Positions 39,301 through 51,591 of a DNA stretch of 64,000 nt are shown here, one piece after another. Below the pieces are notes generated by a model that ran no database searches, was not told the origin of the DNA, and was given only the letters and a program-made list of their open reading frames with translations. The position numbers and the translations under genes were made by a program. Numbering within the stretch: position 1 is the first letter of the stretch; each line of letters starts with the position of its first letter. Location of the stretch: the NCBI GenBank assembly GCA_003254905.1, contig QANU01019497.1, forward strand, positions 124,001 through 188,000, read 5' to 3'. This DNA comes from Nissolia schottii (taxonomy: Eukaryota; Streptophyta; Magnoliopsida; Fabales; Fabaceae).

Positions 39301-39694
39301 AAACTATGATGATGATAATAAACATAATAGAAAATTGAATGACGATAATGAGATGATAATCAAAGAAAGGATGATGATAATGATAATCAAAAAATGGATA
39401 ACGATAATAGGAGGATGAGAGGATGAGAGAATGACAGAGGATGACGATGACGATGACGATGATGATGACGACGACGACAAACATAACAGAACAAGGATGG
39501 GAGGTTGAAGACGATGAGTGAAAACGATGACGAGAACGAGTTCGGGATTGAGGCGCACGCGTTGTGTATAATTATACGCTATACGTATAATTATCATTAA
39601 TTGCGTATAAAACCGTATAAAACTGTATCAAAGAGTGGTGTATGTATGAGTGTATGGTTTATGGGGTGTACATAGAGCATTTTTCAATATAAAA

Positions 39695-40803
39695 AATGGA
39701 ATTGAAAGATCTAATTCCAAGCTCCAATTCCATGCTCCATTTTGGACAACCGCAAATACTTAGACACCTATAGTCACCATGACAATGACATCAAGTGAGA
39801 ACCACAAAATACAATAAAAAATTTAATATCAAATTACTCTTTCCATTACATCTTTACAACACGCGAGTATCAATATAACAAAAATATATATTATTTTTTT
39901 TTAATAAGTCTTAACTGTTTACAACATTTTTTTAAAAGGTATCAACATTTCAAAAAATAAGGTGTCATATTATAACTACCCATTTCTAAATTTATAGAAT
40001 ATTAATTATTTTCTTTTCTACCATATTTTTATTAAATAAATTTATTAAAAGAATATTAGCTGAAACGGAAAATAAAAATAAAAATATTAAATGAATAATT
40101 TTATAAAATACATTATTTTTAGTTATCTTTTTAATATTTACACATGACAGATTTTTATTTTTTAATTTTTAATTTTTACATATCATTCATGTCACGGGTA
40201 TATAAAACGCTAACTTGAAATTGAATGTGTTGACCACTTGACCTCACAGTTGGAATGGCAACCCAACAGCCAAACACGTAAAAATTAATTATTTATAACA
40301 CTAGCCGCTTATTACAAAACTTAAAATTATTTATCACTATATCGTTTACCCCAAAATTAATACGAATTGTTTTAAGTTTTCATAACAAATTGTGTTGTTG
40401 TAACATAGGATTCTTACACCGAAATGAATAGGATTCCTGTGAAAAATTAATTCACTCTCTTAGTAAGTCCCAACTCAAAAACGGGTTTTTAGAGGTATGC
40501 AGTCTATCCAATGCAAATAAATAAATAAATAAATAACACACTATACGTGCCACTAGAATGATAAATGTCAATGCCCAATTTATTTAGTACCAAAAAAAAT
40601 TGTCAATACCCAATTCGTTTAAAAAATGTAATGCAAAGTGATTCTAAGAAGAACTAGTGAGCCTTGAATTGGAATTGAATTGGAATAATGTCGGGTTTAA
40701 TGCATAGAGACCCAATGATTCCTCCCACGGTGTAATTATATTCCACAAGGCAATTGGAGAGTTACAAATATTTTCATTCATTTCTAACCGTGTGATTCAT
40801 ACC
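39695..40803. other. AT-rich intergenic DNA upstream of the MYB gene
   Basis: No gene seen. Contains AT-rich tracts at 39,880-40,190 and a short (AAAT)n run near 40,516-40,537. Confidence 0.6.
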
Positions 40804-40812
40804 TATATATAA
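40804..40812 (+). promoter_or_regulatory. Candidate TATA box of the MYB gene
   Basis: TATATATAA about 170 bases before the ATG at 40,978, followed by a C/T-rich leader (40,860-40,960) typical of a plant 5' UTR. Confidence 0.5.
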
Positions 40813-40977
40813 CAATTGCTACTATTTTAATGTGTTCAAAATAGCTTAGAGTAAGCTTCATTGCCCCCACAATTTTTTTCCTCAAACAATCCCTAACACT
40901 TCACTCTCTCACCCACAATACTATCTCTTTCCACGTTTGGTTTTCACTCTCCATTAATCACACCATTCGTGAAATCC

Positions 40978-43085
40978 ATGGGTGGAAGTGGTGATGCTAT
41001 GATTAAATTTCATGGGAGTGGAAATGTGAAGGTCACAAACCCTTCCATGTGTAGATCAGGCCCTCCTTTGAAGGCAATAGACAAGTTCTTGTGGGGCCAA
41101 CATAAAAATGTTGCAAAGGTTAGCCATGCAAGTATCTTTGATGAAGAGTTTTGTAGGTTTGCTTGTTCCGGTGGTGGTTCAACCTTTAGCTTCATGTGGC
41201 CTAAAATCAATTACACTCAAGAAGCAAATGAAGAGTCTTTCACTTGGACACACCAAATCCCCACATTGAAAGAAAATGTCCAAGTTTTAGGGAATGATCA
41301 TGTGAAATTGGCGGGAAGGAGGCCTAAGAAAGGGTCTCATGTGTCCTTGATCAAAGGACAGTGGACTGAAGAGGAAGACAGGTTGAGTGATCTAAGAGAA
41401 AATATTTTTTTTTTAAAATTTTATTTCTTCTTTTGGATTTTGTTTATGTATGTGTAATTTTGGTTAGTTTCATTTTATGTTGCTATGTATATATATTTTG
41501 TACTAAACTTACTAGGTGATTTGTTTTTTTTTTTTAAATTTGTTTTATGATCAAAGAACACTGGTGAATCTGGTGAAGCAACTTGGTGTAAGGAAATGGT
41601 CTCAAATAGCTGAGAAGTTGGAAGGAAGGGCTGGTAAACAGTGCAGAGAGAGATGGCATAATCACTTGCGGCCTGATATTAAGGTTAATAATCTGTGTTA
41701 CCCCCTCAATCTTTGTCAATAGAGAGCAATTTTTTTAGTAATTAATGTGGTGCAATTTGATACTAATTATTGCTAATCTTCTATATTATATACGTTTAAG
41801 TTTAATGAAACCCTAGGCAGTTAATTGGAGAATATTATGGGTATTTTCTCTTACAAAATTATGGAGCATCTATGTATAGATCCATATATCTTTCTTTGCA
41901 ATGATCTATTATGTAGGGTGATTAATTTATTCTTCAATATTTCCTTTCTAGATCTTACTTTCCTTCTTCAATTTTTTTTTTTTCATATATTCAGAGTTTT
42001 TTTTTGTGTAAAAAGGAATTTAATTACAATGTGAACCATTTAAATCATAATATTTACAAAATTTCCTTATTACAATTTTTCCTGAAATGTTAATTATACA
42101 TTCCCACGTACTACTCCAACCCCATCGTTGGGACAAAACCTTTTAAAAAAAAAGAAAAGAAAAGTTGCAAATACATTTGTCCTATATTCATTTAACATAT
42201 CTTTGGCTACTTCAAATTTGATGGGTGCAGAAAGACAGCTGGAGCGAAGAAGAAGAGAGGATCTTGGTGGAAGCTCATGCTAAGGTTGGGAACCGTTGGG
42301 CCGAGATCGCGAAGCGCATCCCCGGAAGAACCGAGAACACTATAAAGAACCATTGGAATGCCACAAAGAGGAGGCAGAACACAAGGAGGAAGAACAAGAG
42401 GCCACGAACCTCAAATGGGAAGCCAAAACCCTCTATACTCCAAGACTACATAAGAAGCAAAACCCTAACTGGTAATAACAACACCAATCTTACCAATACC
42501 ATAATAAACACTACTAATGCCACTACTACTATTATTACTCCTTCTGGCTCCACCAATACAACAATCTTTGAATCTTTCACGAATAATGATGATCATGGGA
42601 ATGACCATATTATTATTCACTCATCGTCACCCCTCATTGCTGAATCATATGATGATGAGTTACTCTTCATGCAACAACTTTTCAAGGAGAATCAGATTCT
42701 GAAGCCCCACAAGCCAATTGTTAATGATGAACCTGTTGAGCACTCAAATAAGAACCCTTCAACATTTGATTATTGCCAAACTAATGCTAAGGTTGATCAT
42801 CATATGTCATACTTGGATGAGAGTAGTGTCATTCCTAGAAGGATTCATCATCATCACAACATGACCCCAATCAATTACCTTGATTCTGATCTCTATCTCT
42901 CTCACTTGATGAATGGAGCTGCTTCTGCCAGTTCTTCATCATCATCATCACCATATTTATGGGATCATCATCATGCGGTTCAGAATTACCACAACATGGA
43001 TTTTCAGCTCGGGGGGTTTCAAGATTATTCAGTTGTAAGGAGGGACATGGATTTGATAGAGTTGGTTTCTTCTACTCAGTCTTAA
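40978..43085 (+). CDS. R2R3-MYB transcription factor, MYB98/MYB115/MYB118 type
   Basis: Three exons: 40978-41381, 41557-41683 and 42231-43085, giving 1386 bases and 461 residues. The start is the first ATG in frame ([10 protein letters not shown]). The DNA-binding region covers about residues 126-225. R2 carries Trp129, 149 and 168; R3 carries Trp181, 200 and 219. The first R3 Trp is kept, where most plant R2R3-MYBs have Phe or Ile; this and [16 protein letters not shown] plus [10 protein letters not shown] mark the MYB98/115/118 clade. Arabidopsis members act in synergid cells and in seed/endosperm maturation. Introns fall within R2 and at the R2/R3 border, standard for the family. The tail holds a YIRSK motif, Thr/Asn-rich tracts, poly-Ser and His runs, and acidic segments that could activate transcription. 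It lies between UGT genes, but no regulatory link is shown. Confidence 0.9.
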
Positions 43086-44739
43086 TTTTTCATGTAATTG
43101 TATCTGTCTCACCTTTTGAAACATTTTTAGAAGTGTCTTCTGAACATGAGTTAAGAGAACTATTACCCATTATTTGAGGGACACTTCAAAAATTTTCAAA
43201 AGGTGGACAAAACTTAGTTTTCCACTAGCAGGCGCTGTGGTATGATATGAGCCGAAGGTGTGGAGTTTGGTTTGGTTTTGTTTGTAAATCCCTTCAGATA
43301 TGAGATTGGATAGTGTTTGTTGTGTGTCAATGCATGCATGCATTTTGGATTGTGTTTTGGGATTGAGTTTGGGTTTTCTTTTGAGATATACGTTTGGGGG
43401 TTTCTGTTTATAGTTTTGTTTCTCTTCATTTAATTTATGTAGGTTGTATGATTTTTTCTCTTTTAAATTTTGTCTCACTGAAACAGTTTTTTAAAAGACA
43501 TAATTTATGTGGGCGGAATATTATTGAGTCTTTATAGATGACTTTATTCTTGTACTTTAAATTTACTTGTTGTCTTTTAAAAATTACATTACTTATAATT
43601 AATGAGATTTAAATATAAAATCTCATGCATACTATTCATATTCCTCGTTAGACCAATCCTAGTGGATTACCTAATTTTGAATTCTAAACCTTTCTTTAAA
43701 TATTTTTTAAAAAAAGGCTTGTGATATGATGAAAATTCAAATTATGGATGTCTTAGTCATGGCTTTCTTTTATTCCGGTGAACTTTGGAATAAATTATGG
43801 CCTGGCTCTATTAGTTGGCAATTAAGTTAATATTGGCTTATATGTTGCATATGAAATCGAAGAGATTTGACACGGCTATGCTGTTTTCTCGAGATATTAT
43901 TTGATAGAGTTGAATTATGGGGAGTGATTATGGGCAAAAAAAATTTCTTTTCTCATTTCAACTCAACAAGTCTATTAATTAACTATTCTAAAATACTCTC
44001 CTATATTTTTTATTGTTAAATTAACAAAATTAGATATTTGCTTCACATATTTTGGAAATATAATATTGCTTCACATTGTTGAGCCCCACCATAATTTATC
44101 CAATTTTATGAGTAAAATTATCTCTAAAGATCGCAGCGTTGGTGAAGATCGCAGCGTTGTTTGACAAAATGAGTGGTGTTGGCGGTGTGCCAGTGGTGGT
44201 GGTAGGCACTGCGGCCATTGAGGGAGGCGATGTTGCTGTTGTATTTCTTTTGGACTCAAAGTCAAAGTTCTAGAACAACTCCATTTGTTCAATTTGGACT
44301 TGTTTGGTAATCTTTTTTTGGAACGAAGCACTGACAACGAAAGCTTGAATCGTTCTCCATAGTTTAGTGGCTGGCGCTGTGTTGTGGGCATTGATCTCTC
44401 AAATTGGTTTCTATTTGGCACGGGAGAGGAAGATTCCTTAGTAGTATTTTTTTAGCTTTAGATCTAAGGATATTTGAAAGAAATTAGCATTACTCGTGAT
44501 AGAAATATATAAATTAGAGCAACAAATCTGTCATGCACTTGATAAATTGTCAACATATGCGTGTGTTCATGATATAGTCACAAGAAGAAATGAAACCCAA
44601 GGAGCAGTACTGACAACCCATGTATACTTGCTTGCCAACAAAAAATCTTCAACCAAACTTTGTAAGTGAGTGAAATAAACGGAGGTGGAAAGTAGGAAAA
44701 AGAGAGTAACAATGAGTCAGAGGTGGAGGGTGAGATATG
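43086..44739. other. Intergenic DNA downstream of the MYB gene
   Basis: MYB 3' UTR followed by AT-rich DNA. A GC-richer island at about 44,130-44,420 has an open frame on the - strand, but its product is low-complexity Gln/Pro/Leu/Ser-rich with no recognised family; I do not call it a gene. Confidence 0.5.
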
Positions 44740-45744
44740 AGGCACAAAATTTATACATTTTTAATGGACAAACTTTATAAATATTAATTCACATACATGT
44801 GTACACACACTTTTATACATTTTCATGCAAAAATTTTACGTATATACATATTACTTAATGTATAGTTAAATATATTTTGCAGAATATGATATCTGATTAG
44901 AGTGCACAAACTTTATATGACTGTGTGCGCAAACATTATTAGTGTTAGTGCACAAACATTGCGTGATTATTGACAACACTATGATTTTGCTCAAACATAA
45001 ATAGGTTCAAAAAATTTATACATTTTTAATAGACAAACTTTATAAATATTAGTTCATATACATGTGTAAACACACTTTTATACATTCTCATGCATAAATT
45101 TTACGTATATGCATATTACTTAACGTATAGTTAAGTATTTTTTGCAGAATATGATATCTGATTGAGTGCACAAACTTTATATGACTGTGTACATAAACAT
45201 TATTAGTGTCGGTGCACAAACATTACATGATTATTTACAATACTGAGATTTTGCTCAAACATAAATAGGTTCACAAAATTTATACATATTTAATTGACAA
45301 ACTTTATAAATATTAGTTCACATGCACAAAACTTCACAAACATGCACAAAACTTTACAGATTTGCATAAAACTTAGACTACAATTAAGTATTTTCCAGAA
45401 TCTTATATATGTGATTTGAGTACATAATCTTTTATATGGGTACGAGAGTGAAGAGAGCACGATGAGTTGCAGAAGAGAGACAAGAGTGAAGAGAGCGATG
45501 AGAGATGATAGTGATGAGAGTGAAGAGAGAACAAAGGATGAGAGTAATGAGAGATGAGAGCGACGAGAGTGAAGAGAGAAAACAGAAGAAAGTGGAAGTA
45601 GGAAGGTTTTGAGATACACGTGTTTTTGACGTGCGAGTGAGTGAGAGTGAGAATAGAGTGGGTGGTTATTTTATGGGACCCACCGTATATGAGTACGAAT
45701 GTATGTATGGTGTATCAAAATGTGATGTACATATAACGAAACTG
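44740..45744. mobile_element. Diverged partial copy 3 of the Mutator-like family, inverted
   Basis: The right end, read on the - strand, is CAGTTTCGTTATATGTACAT followed by ATACACCATACATACAT, aligning with the left ends of copies 1 and 2. Next comes the same type of subterminal region (45,420-45,660, ACTCTC-rich on the - strand), then a tandem array with units starting at 44,746, 45,011 and 45,275 (period about 265). On the - strand the units contain AATGTTTGC and ATATAAAGTTTG, homologous to those of copies 1 and 2. The far end was not found, so the copy is truncated or strongly diverged. Confidence 0.65.
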
Positions 45745-45952
45745 CGGCAAATATTAGGTCATGTTTGTTTGTGATGGCTGAAACATCCTAGCTAGCTAGC
45801 TTACGCTTAAGTCGCAAACTTGCTGGCTAAGTTGTTATCTGCTTTGGTGGGGATAATACTTAATCCCATTTATACTTTAAAAATATTGTTACCCAAAATA
45901 TTGACCAAATTAAAATTTTCCTTCTACGTTGCATATAGTAAATTAGGAGACT

Positions 45953-48900
45953 TGTCACGTTAGAGCATACATTGCGAGCAGAAACTTAGCATGCTTAAAT
46001 ATAAATAAAGATATAATTAATACATGCCAAGATAACAAACAACTGTCCTTTATACATTCATAAGCAAATACAAAATTAGTATTATAAGTGTTAAGTGCAA
46101 ATATCACATAGAAGTACAAGTACACATATAATCTACTAGCCAATCGTCTAGTCTTCAGCCATCCTCCCTTGGGAGGTTCTTCCTCATGTAGCTCCTGTCC
46201 TTGTCCCTCTTCTAATCCTGAAGTCATAGATGAGTGGGGTGAGAACATAGCACTCTCAGTGGAAAACCTTAGGGATTAGGGAGTTTCTTATCCTCATTCA
46301 CGCTTCAAGCCGCTCAGGGTTTTCTAGGCGTTACAGCTATACTATATCCCTACTATTTATTAATATTCATGCTAAGCTTGAGCAGCTTTATCTAAATTAT
46401 CTATGTGACTAGGGAACCTATTCTTCATTAACTAAGTCATATGTTCTCTACTTTACTTCCTAAGTTACATATAATCACATAATTCACATCACATAATAAG
46501 CTTCAGTGTGCGTCCACTTATAACCGTGCCAATTTTAATTATAAGCTTCTTCACACCTCCATTTATGTACAGTTATATATCACTTAGAGCACATACTCAA
46601 GCTCAACCCCCTCCCCCGTAATGATGGCCTACAGCCACAAGCTTCCTTTCTGTCTCAGTACAGTGAGGACCAGGTAGCGCTTAACCTAAGTAGCTCATGA
46701 TAAGAGAGTCCATCCTTATGCTAGGGATGGCGGGGGGATCCTACCCCGTCCTTATGCTAGGGACGAGATATACCCAGGGTTCAGCTTGCTTTTCCTGCCG
46801 GCTAGTGGCACAGCTAGGAAAAGAATCATTTAACCTCCTTTATTCCTTTTAGGGACTTAATGATGTCATGCCCTTTTTCCTTTTTCATTTCCTTTCCTTA
46901 ATTCATTCCATGACACATAATCACATAAGACATACATCAATACAGTCCATTCCAGTCAACATCAATACAGTCCATTCCAGTTAACAGTCCATATATCCAG
47001 TCAATAGTTCATATATCCAGTCAACAGTTCATATCTCTTAGATATAATTTATCATTTCATAACCATTATCGTATTTAGTAAAAGTATCAGATCCATGGAT
47101 AATTGCAAGTAGTATAAAAAAAAACTATGTTTAAGAAAAGTGTTTGTGTTCAGAAAATGACAAGTTTTGAAATGGGGATTCTGAACTTCAGTTAGGCCGC
47201 TCAGCGCATAGGACGTGCCGCTCAGCGCACTGGTAGCTCAGCGTGAACCCTAGCCACTCAGCGCTACCTAACGAATTTCAGCCCCTAATTCCTGCCATTA
47301 TCCATGTTCCACAAGTTTCCTCAACATAAATCTTTAAAATATTTCTTCCATCATTTTTAACAACAATAAACATACTTTTCATGTTCCAAAAATCATTTCC
47401 ATCATAAATCCATACTTTCCTAATAATCTATTCATGAAGCACATAACACAATTCACATAGTCATGTAACACATAACACATAGAACATACATAGCTCACCA
47501 TCTCATGTTCAGACATATCCTAAACATAAACAGACATATTCAGTAGTTATTCTAAAAATCACGAAGCATGTGTCTGTTTTCTGTCAGAAACTAGTAATGA
47601 AAACCTGGAGAGGTCCAAGACCTTACTCCAAGGTTTTGATGATCCTAAGATCATTTTTCATGCTTAAAAATTTAGATTTTGAACCCCAACTCACGAAATC
47701 TCTGTTTTACCCTTTTTCCCAAAATTACCATTTCGTCCCCGTAAGTGCCCTGTTTTCTTTGGAATTCTTGTTTTAAAAAACCCAATGGACTCAAGACTTG
47801 TCCTTAAGATTTTTGATAGTTCTAAACCCATATTTTCTGAAAACAAGCCCATTTTTTCAGTCCCAATACTTGAAATTCCCGTTTTTCCCTTTTTCACAAA
47901 AATCCTGTTTTCTGCTTGTTTGCTGAAAAATTTATCGGGGATTCCAAAAATCATAAAACTTGACATCCCCACTCAAAATTTCTTGTAGAATTCAAAAATA
48001 ACATTAGGTTTTTCAAGATAAAAATCCCAGCATACAGTTCTTGATAAAATCGTGATATAGTTCCGTTTGCCGCTTAGGTTTTCCTAACTTCTGATAGAAG
48101 CACAGACAGTACCAAAAGATCCAGATAATTATCAACGATATATATATACATCAAATTCACCTAAAAGGAATCCTTACCACAGATATTTCTAGAACAAAAC
48201 ACAGCTCAGCACATCCTAAATCACATAGACAATGATTATGTCGGTTTACCTACATTTTCGCTCCGATGACGGTTTCTGCTGCTTCCTTTGACCTTGTCTC
48301 CCACGGTGATGCTTCCTAGTTCTTCTTGGGCTTAATTTCTCCAAGCTTTCTCTAGGGATTATGAGGGCTTTTGTGGGTTAAGGTTAGGGAGTTATGGAAG
48401 AACTTTGTCTAGGTTTAGTGTAGGAGGTCTCTAGGTTTCCTATTTAACTGCATAACAGTTGATTGTGTGATTGGACAGAATTTTGACAAGATTTTCCATT
48501 TTTCCTCCACATTTGCAGATTTAGGGGGGTATTTATAGGCCATGGGACGAAATCCACTTTCCCATTTTGCCCTTAGTCCAATTTACCCTTTGCCCCTCGC
48601 TTATGTCATGCATGATATCACTAATGGTGACTAACCCCCCCATAAGTCACCATTTGACTTCTTCACCAGCCACTTGGCCTCTTTGTGGCCCGTGTATGGC
48701 CTTGTGTCTTGGCCAGTTTTGTGGCCAAGAATTAATGGGCCCCGGCAAATCGATTTTGATCAGGTTTTATCATTTTCGGTTCATGTACTTCGCTTATAGT
48801 TATTCTAAAAATATTCTGATCACATATTTTTGATCCCCTAATTTTTCCTAAGTAATATTATAGGATCATTTAGGTATTTATGAATTCTTGTCTGTAGCTA

Positions 48901-49573
48901 TAGCTTTTACGGATACTTTAGACTCGCAATTGTATTCAGATGTCAGAAAGAGTTTGTTCTAGTGTCTGCAGAATTTCCTGAAACTGAGCAGAATTTTTTC
49001 TACATACAGTTTAACCTAAGAGTTTATATTTTTAATAGTTTATCCTACAAGGAGAATCGCTGAACAGCTGTCGAGCGAGATTTTCGCCGAGGAGGAAGCG
49101 GGATGCTACATGATGAATCGCCAGGGAAGGTTATAGGACTTTGCCTTGTAAATTTTGTTCTTTTGGGCATGTGGACACCCTGTGATTCCTTCGAAGGCTA
49201 GCCGAATTGCTTCTTCCCTTTGGAACCAAATGCTGATCACGTTTGATCATTTTTGGTCGTTAGCTGTTCCGATGTTTCGCGTATGGGTATCCGAAGACAT
49301 TAACTTAAGTTGATCCACTAATGTTTCTTGTATAAGATTTAAGTTAATATAAGGTATTCGTGAACTTTCCTCCATAACCATATATTTTACAGATACCTTA
49401 GATCCGCTATTGCACTTGGAGGACAAAAATGATCCGTTTTAGTGTCTGCAGAATTTTAAAAAAACAAACAGAATTATTTCTACAGACACTTTTAACCCGA
49501 AGGCTTGTGTGAGGGATTGTTTCCCGTATTTAATTTATGCAATCTTTGCTAAGGGAAAAAGCGGGATGTTACA
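45953..49573 (-). mobile_element. LTR-type retroelement remnant, minus orientation (fossil)
   Basis: On the - strand the segment starts TGTAACATCCCGC at 49,573; a second similar terminus lies at 49,110, and the two adjoining stretches share diverged sequence, suggesting one terminus beside another. A TATAAAT box on the - strand at 48,531-48,537 fits an LTR promoter. CGCTCAGCG-type repeats (47,190-47,270) and a diverged duplication (about 47,590-47,740 and 47,750-47,900) lie inside. No intact retroviral-type proteins seen. Looks like a solo or partial long LTR, old and broken; the left edge is uncertain. Confidence 0.45.
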
Positions 49574-50036
49574 ATGACTGGCCAGTGAATTGTTATTATT
49601 AGAAAAACCATTTCTGGAGTGCACAAAGAATAACATAGTTAAATTCAAGTTTTTACTATAAAAGTGTGTAAGCTTGAATTTCATTCATCGATGTCAGAGT
49701 TTTATTGATAGGTAATTTATAAATATTTTAGCAAACAATCAAAAAATCTTGTTAATAGATGATTTATAAATATTTTTGTAATTACTCAAAAGAGCATAAA
49801 AACATGCCGAAGACCCATGATCTTCACTTAAACTTTTGTTTATAAAAATAAAATAAAAATGATAGGGCGGTGAATTACATTTTCCTTATGCATACACCTG
49901 CACATGTCATGGTCCAAATAATCAACTAGTAAAAGAAAAAAACAAATGAGAGTGGCAAGCAAGGAAGTATAAAAAATAATAAATACGTGGTCAGCAAGCA
50001 AGAGACCAAAGCGAAGATAACCTCCATGTGGACGCC

Positions 50037-50046
50037 TATAAAATAA
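50037..50046 (+). promoter_or_regulatory. TATA box of UGT 2
   Basis: TATAAAATAA, about 70 bases before the ATG at 50,116. The intervening leader contains a short repeat of CCGAA units (about 50,073-50,095). Confidence 0.65.
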
Positions 50047-50115
50047 ACTAAGCCAAAGTGAAATATTCATTGCACCGAACCGAACCGAACCGAACTGAAA
50101 CCTCCAACCACAGAA

Positions 50116-51591
50116 ATGGCTTCCCAAGAACCAAATCAGCTCCATTTCGTAATGTTCCCATTGATGGCACAAGGCCACATGATCCCAATGATGGACATTG
50201 CAAAGCTGTTGTTGCAGCGCAATGTTATTGTCACAATAGTCACCACACCACAAAACGCATCCCGTTTCACATCAACCATTGATTGTTACATCGAATCTGG
50301 TTACCCAATCAGATTAGCCCAAGTTCAATTCCCATCCAAAGAAGCCGGTTTTCCAGATGGATATGAGAATCTTGACATGCTACCCTCCATGTCCAAGGCC
50401 TTGAGTTTCTTCAGTGCAACTAACTTTCTCAGGGAACCAGTGGAAAAGCTTTTTGAAGAGTTGACACCCCCACCAAGCTGCATCATCTCTGATATGTGCT
50501 TGTCATACACAAGGCACATCTCCACCAAATTCAACATTCCCAGGATTTCATTTCCCGGAGTGAATTGCTTCTATCTCTTGTGTCAGCATTGTATACATGT
50601 CTACAATGTCAGCGAGAGGCAGAGCAAAACAGAGGAAACAGAGTACTTTGTTTTGCCCGGTGCACCAGACAGAATTGAAGTCACAAAAGCACAGGTACTA
50701 CCGGGCATGGATGAAAGCTGGAAGCAGTTCAATGATGAAATAGAAGCAGCTGAAGCGGTTACTTATGGGGTAATCATGAATTCTTTTGAAGAGTTGGAGC
50801 CTGCATATGCAAGGGAATACAACAAGGTCAGAAACAATAAAGTGTGGAGTGTTGGCCCTGTATCACTGAGTAACAAGGATCAGTTGGCTAAGGCTCAAAG
50901 AGGTAACAATGCATCAATTGACAAGTGGCAGCACCTAAAGTGGCTTGACTCTCAGAAGCCAGAATCTGTGATCTATGTATGTCTTGGAAGTCTAAGCAAT
51001 TTGTTGCCACAACAGTTGTTTGAGCTTGGTTTGGCCTTAGAAGCATCGAAACGACCCTTTGTTTGGGTAATAAGGGAAGGAAGCCAGTTAGAAGCATTGG
51101 ATAAGTGGATTAAGGAAGATGGATTTGAAGAAAGGACTAGTGAGCGAGGCCTTATAATTCGAGGCTGGGCTCCACAGCTGCTGGTATTATCACACCCGGC
51201 AATTGGAGGGTTCATAACACACTGTGGTTGGAACTCTACATTGGAAGCAATATGTGCTGGTGTGCCAATGGTTACTTGGCCTCAATTTGGGGATCAATTT
51301 CTGAATGAAACACTAGTTGTGCAGATATTAAAAGTTGGGGTAAAGGTTGGGGTGGAGAGTCCTGTTATATGGGGCAAGGAAGAGGAAATTGGTGTGTTGC
51401 TGAAGAAGGAAGATGTTGAAAGGGCAATTGAAAGGTTAATGGAAGAAACAAGCGAAAGAGAAGAAAGAAGGAAAAGGGCAAGAGAGCTTGCAGAGATGGC
51501 TAAAAGAGCTGTAGAAGAAGGTGGATCTTCTCACACTAACATGACCTTGCTTATCCAAGATATCATGCAAAATACTAACGGAGATATGTGA
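50116..51591 (+). CDS. UGT73-type UDP-glycosyltransferase, intronless (UGT 2)
   Basis: 491 residues. Catalytic His21 (FPLMAQGH) and Asp126 (CIISDMC). The PSPG box runs W351 to Q394, with HCGWNS intact and terminal FGDQ. Very close to UGT 3 over the whole length (shared QNASRFTSTID / ESGYPIR-type N-terminus, LSNKDQL and IKEDGFEERT), so the two arose by a fairly recent local duplication. The motif LMAQGH replaces the usual LMAPGH just before the catalytic His, and the PSPG box has WPQFGDQ where UGT 3 has WPLFADQ; both may tune sugar or acceptor binding. Acceptor unknown. Confidence 0.95.
   Translation: MASQEPNQLHFVMFPLMAQGHMIPMMDIAKLLLQRNVIVTIVTTPQNASRFTSTIDCYIESGYPIRLAQVQFPSKEAGFPDGYENLDMLPSMSKALSFFSATNFLREPVEKLFEELTPPPSCIISDMCLSYTRHISTKFNIPRISFPGVNCFYLLCQHCIHVYNVSERQSKTEETEYFVLPGAPDRIEVTKAQVLPGMDESWKQFNDEIEAAEAVTYGVIMNSFEELEPAYAREYNKVRNNKVWSVGPVSLSNKDQLAKAQRGNNASIDKWQHLKWLDSQKPESVIYVCLGSLSNLLPQQLFELGLALEASKRPFVWVIREGSQLEALDKWIKEDGFEERTSERGLIIRGWAPQLLVLSHPAIGGFITHCGWNSTLEAICAGVPMVTWPQFGDQFLNETLVVQILKVGVKVGVESPVIWGKEEEIGVLLKKEDVERAIERLMEETSEREERRKRARELAEMAKRAVEEGGSSHTNMTLLIQDIMQNTNGDM

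Larger units (their letters stand above)
37520..39685. mobile_element. Mutator-like non-autonomous transposon, copy 1
   Basis: The left end starts CAGTTATGTTACATGTACAC. The right end, read on the other strand, starts GAAAAATGCTCTATGTACAC. Perfect 9-bp target duplications flank it (AATATAAAA at 37,511-37,519 and 39,686-39,694), diagnostic of MULEs. Inside are a TC-rich subterminal part (about 37,610-37,760), a 267-bp tandem array (37,971 to about 38,850), an LTR-type fragment (about 38,977-39,300), a GATGAC trinucleotide tract (39,430-39,480) and a palindrome AATTATACG-CTATA-CGTATAATT near 39,572. No transposase. The same architecture recurs at 61,581-63,531. Confidence 0.85.

Noticed and set aside
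39077-39597. Open frames rich in Ser, Ile and Val on the - strand
   Set aside because: They translate the GATGAC/GATGATAAT low-complexity tract inside the transposon and show no protein family.
40969-40977. MYB start three codons earlier
   Set aside because: That codon is GTG, not ATG; the first true ATG in frame is 40,978.
44071-44421. A 116-residue open frame on the - strand
   Set aside because: Low-complexity Gln/Pro/Ser/Leu composition with no motif; a GC-richer island may keep it open by chance.
47691-47988. Opposite-strand open frames within the LTR-type remnant
   Set aside because: Produced by a diverged internal duplication; they do not resemble known proteins.
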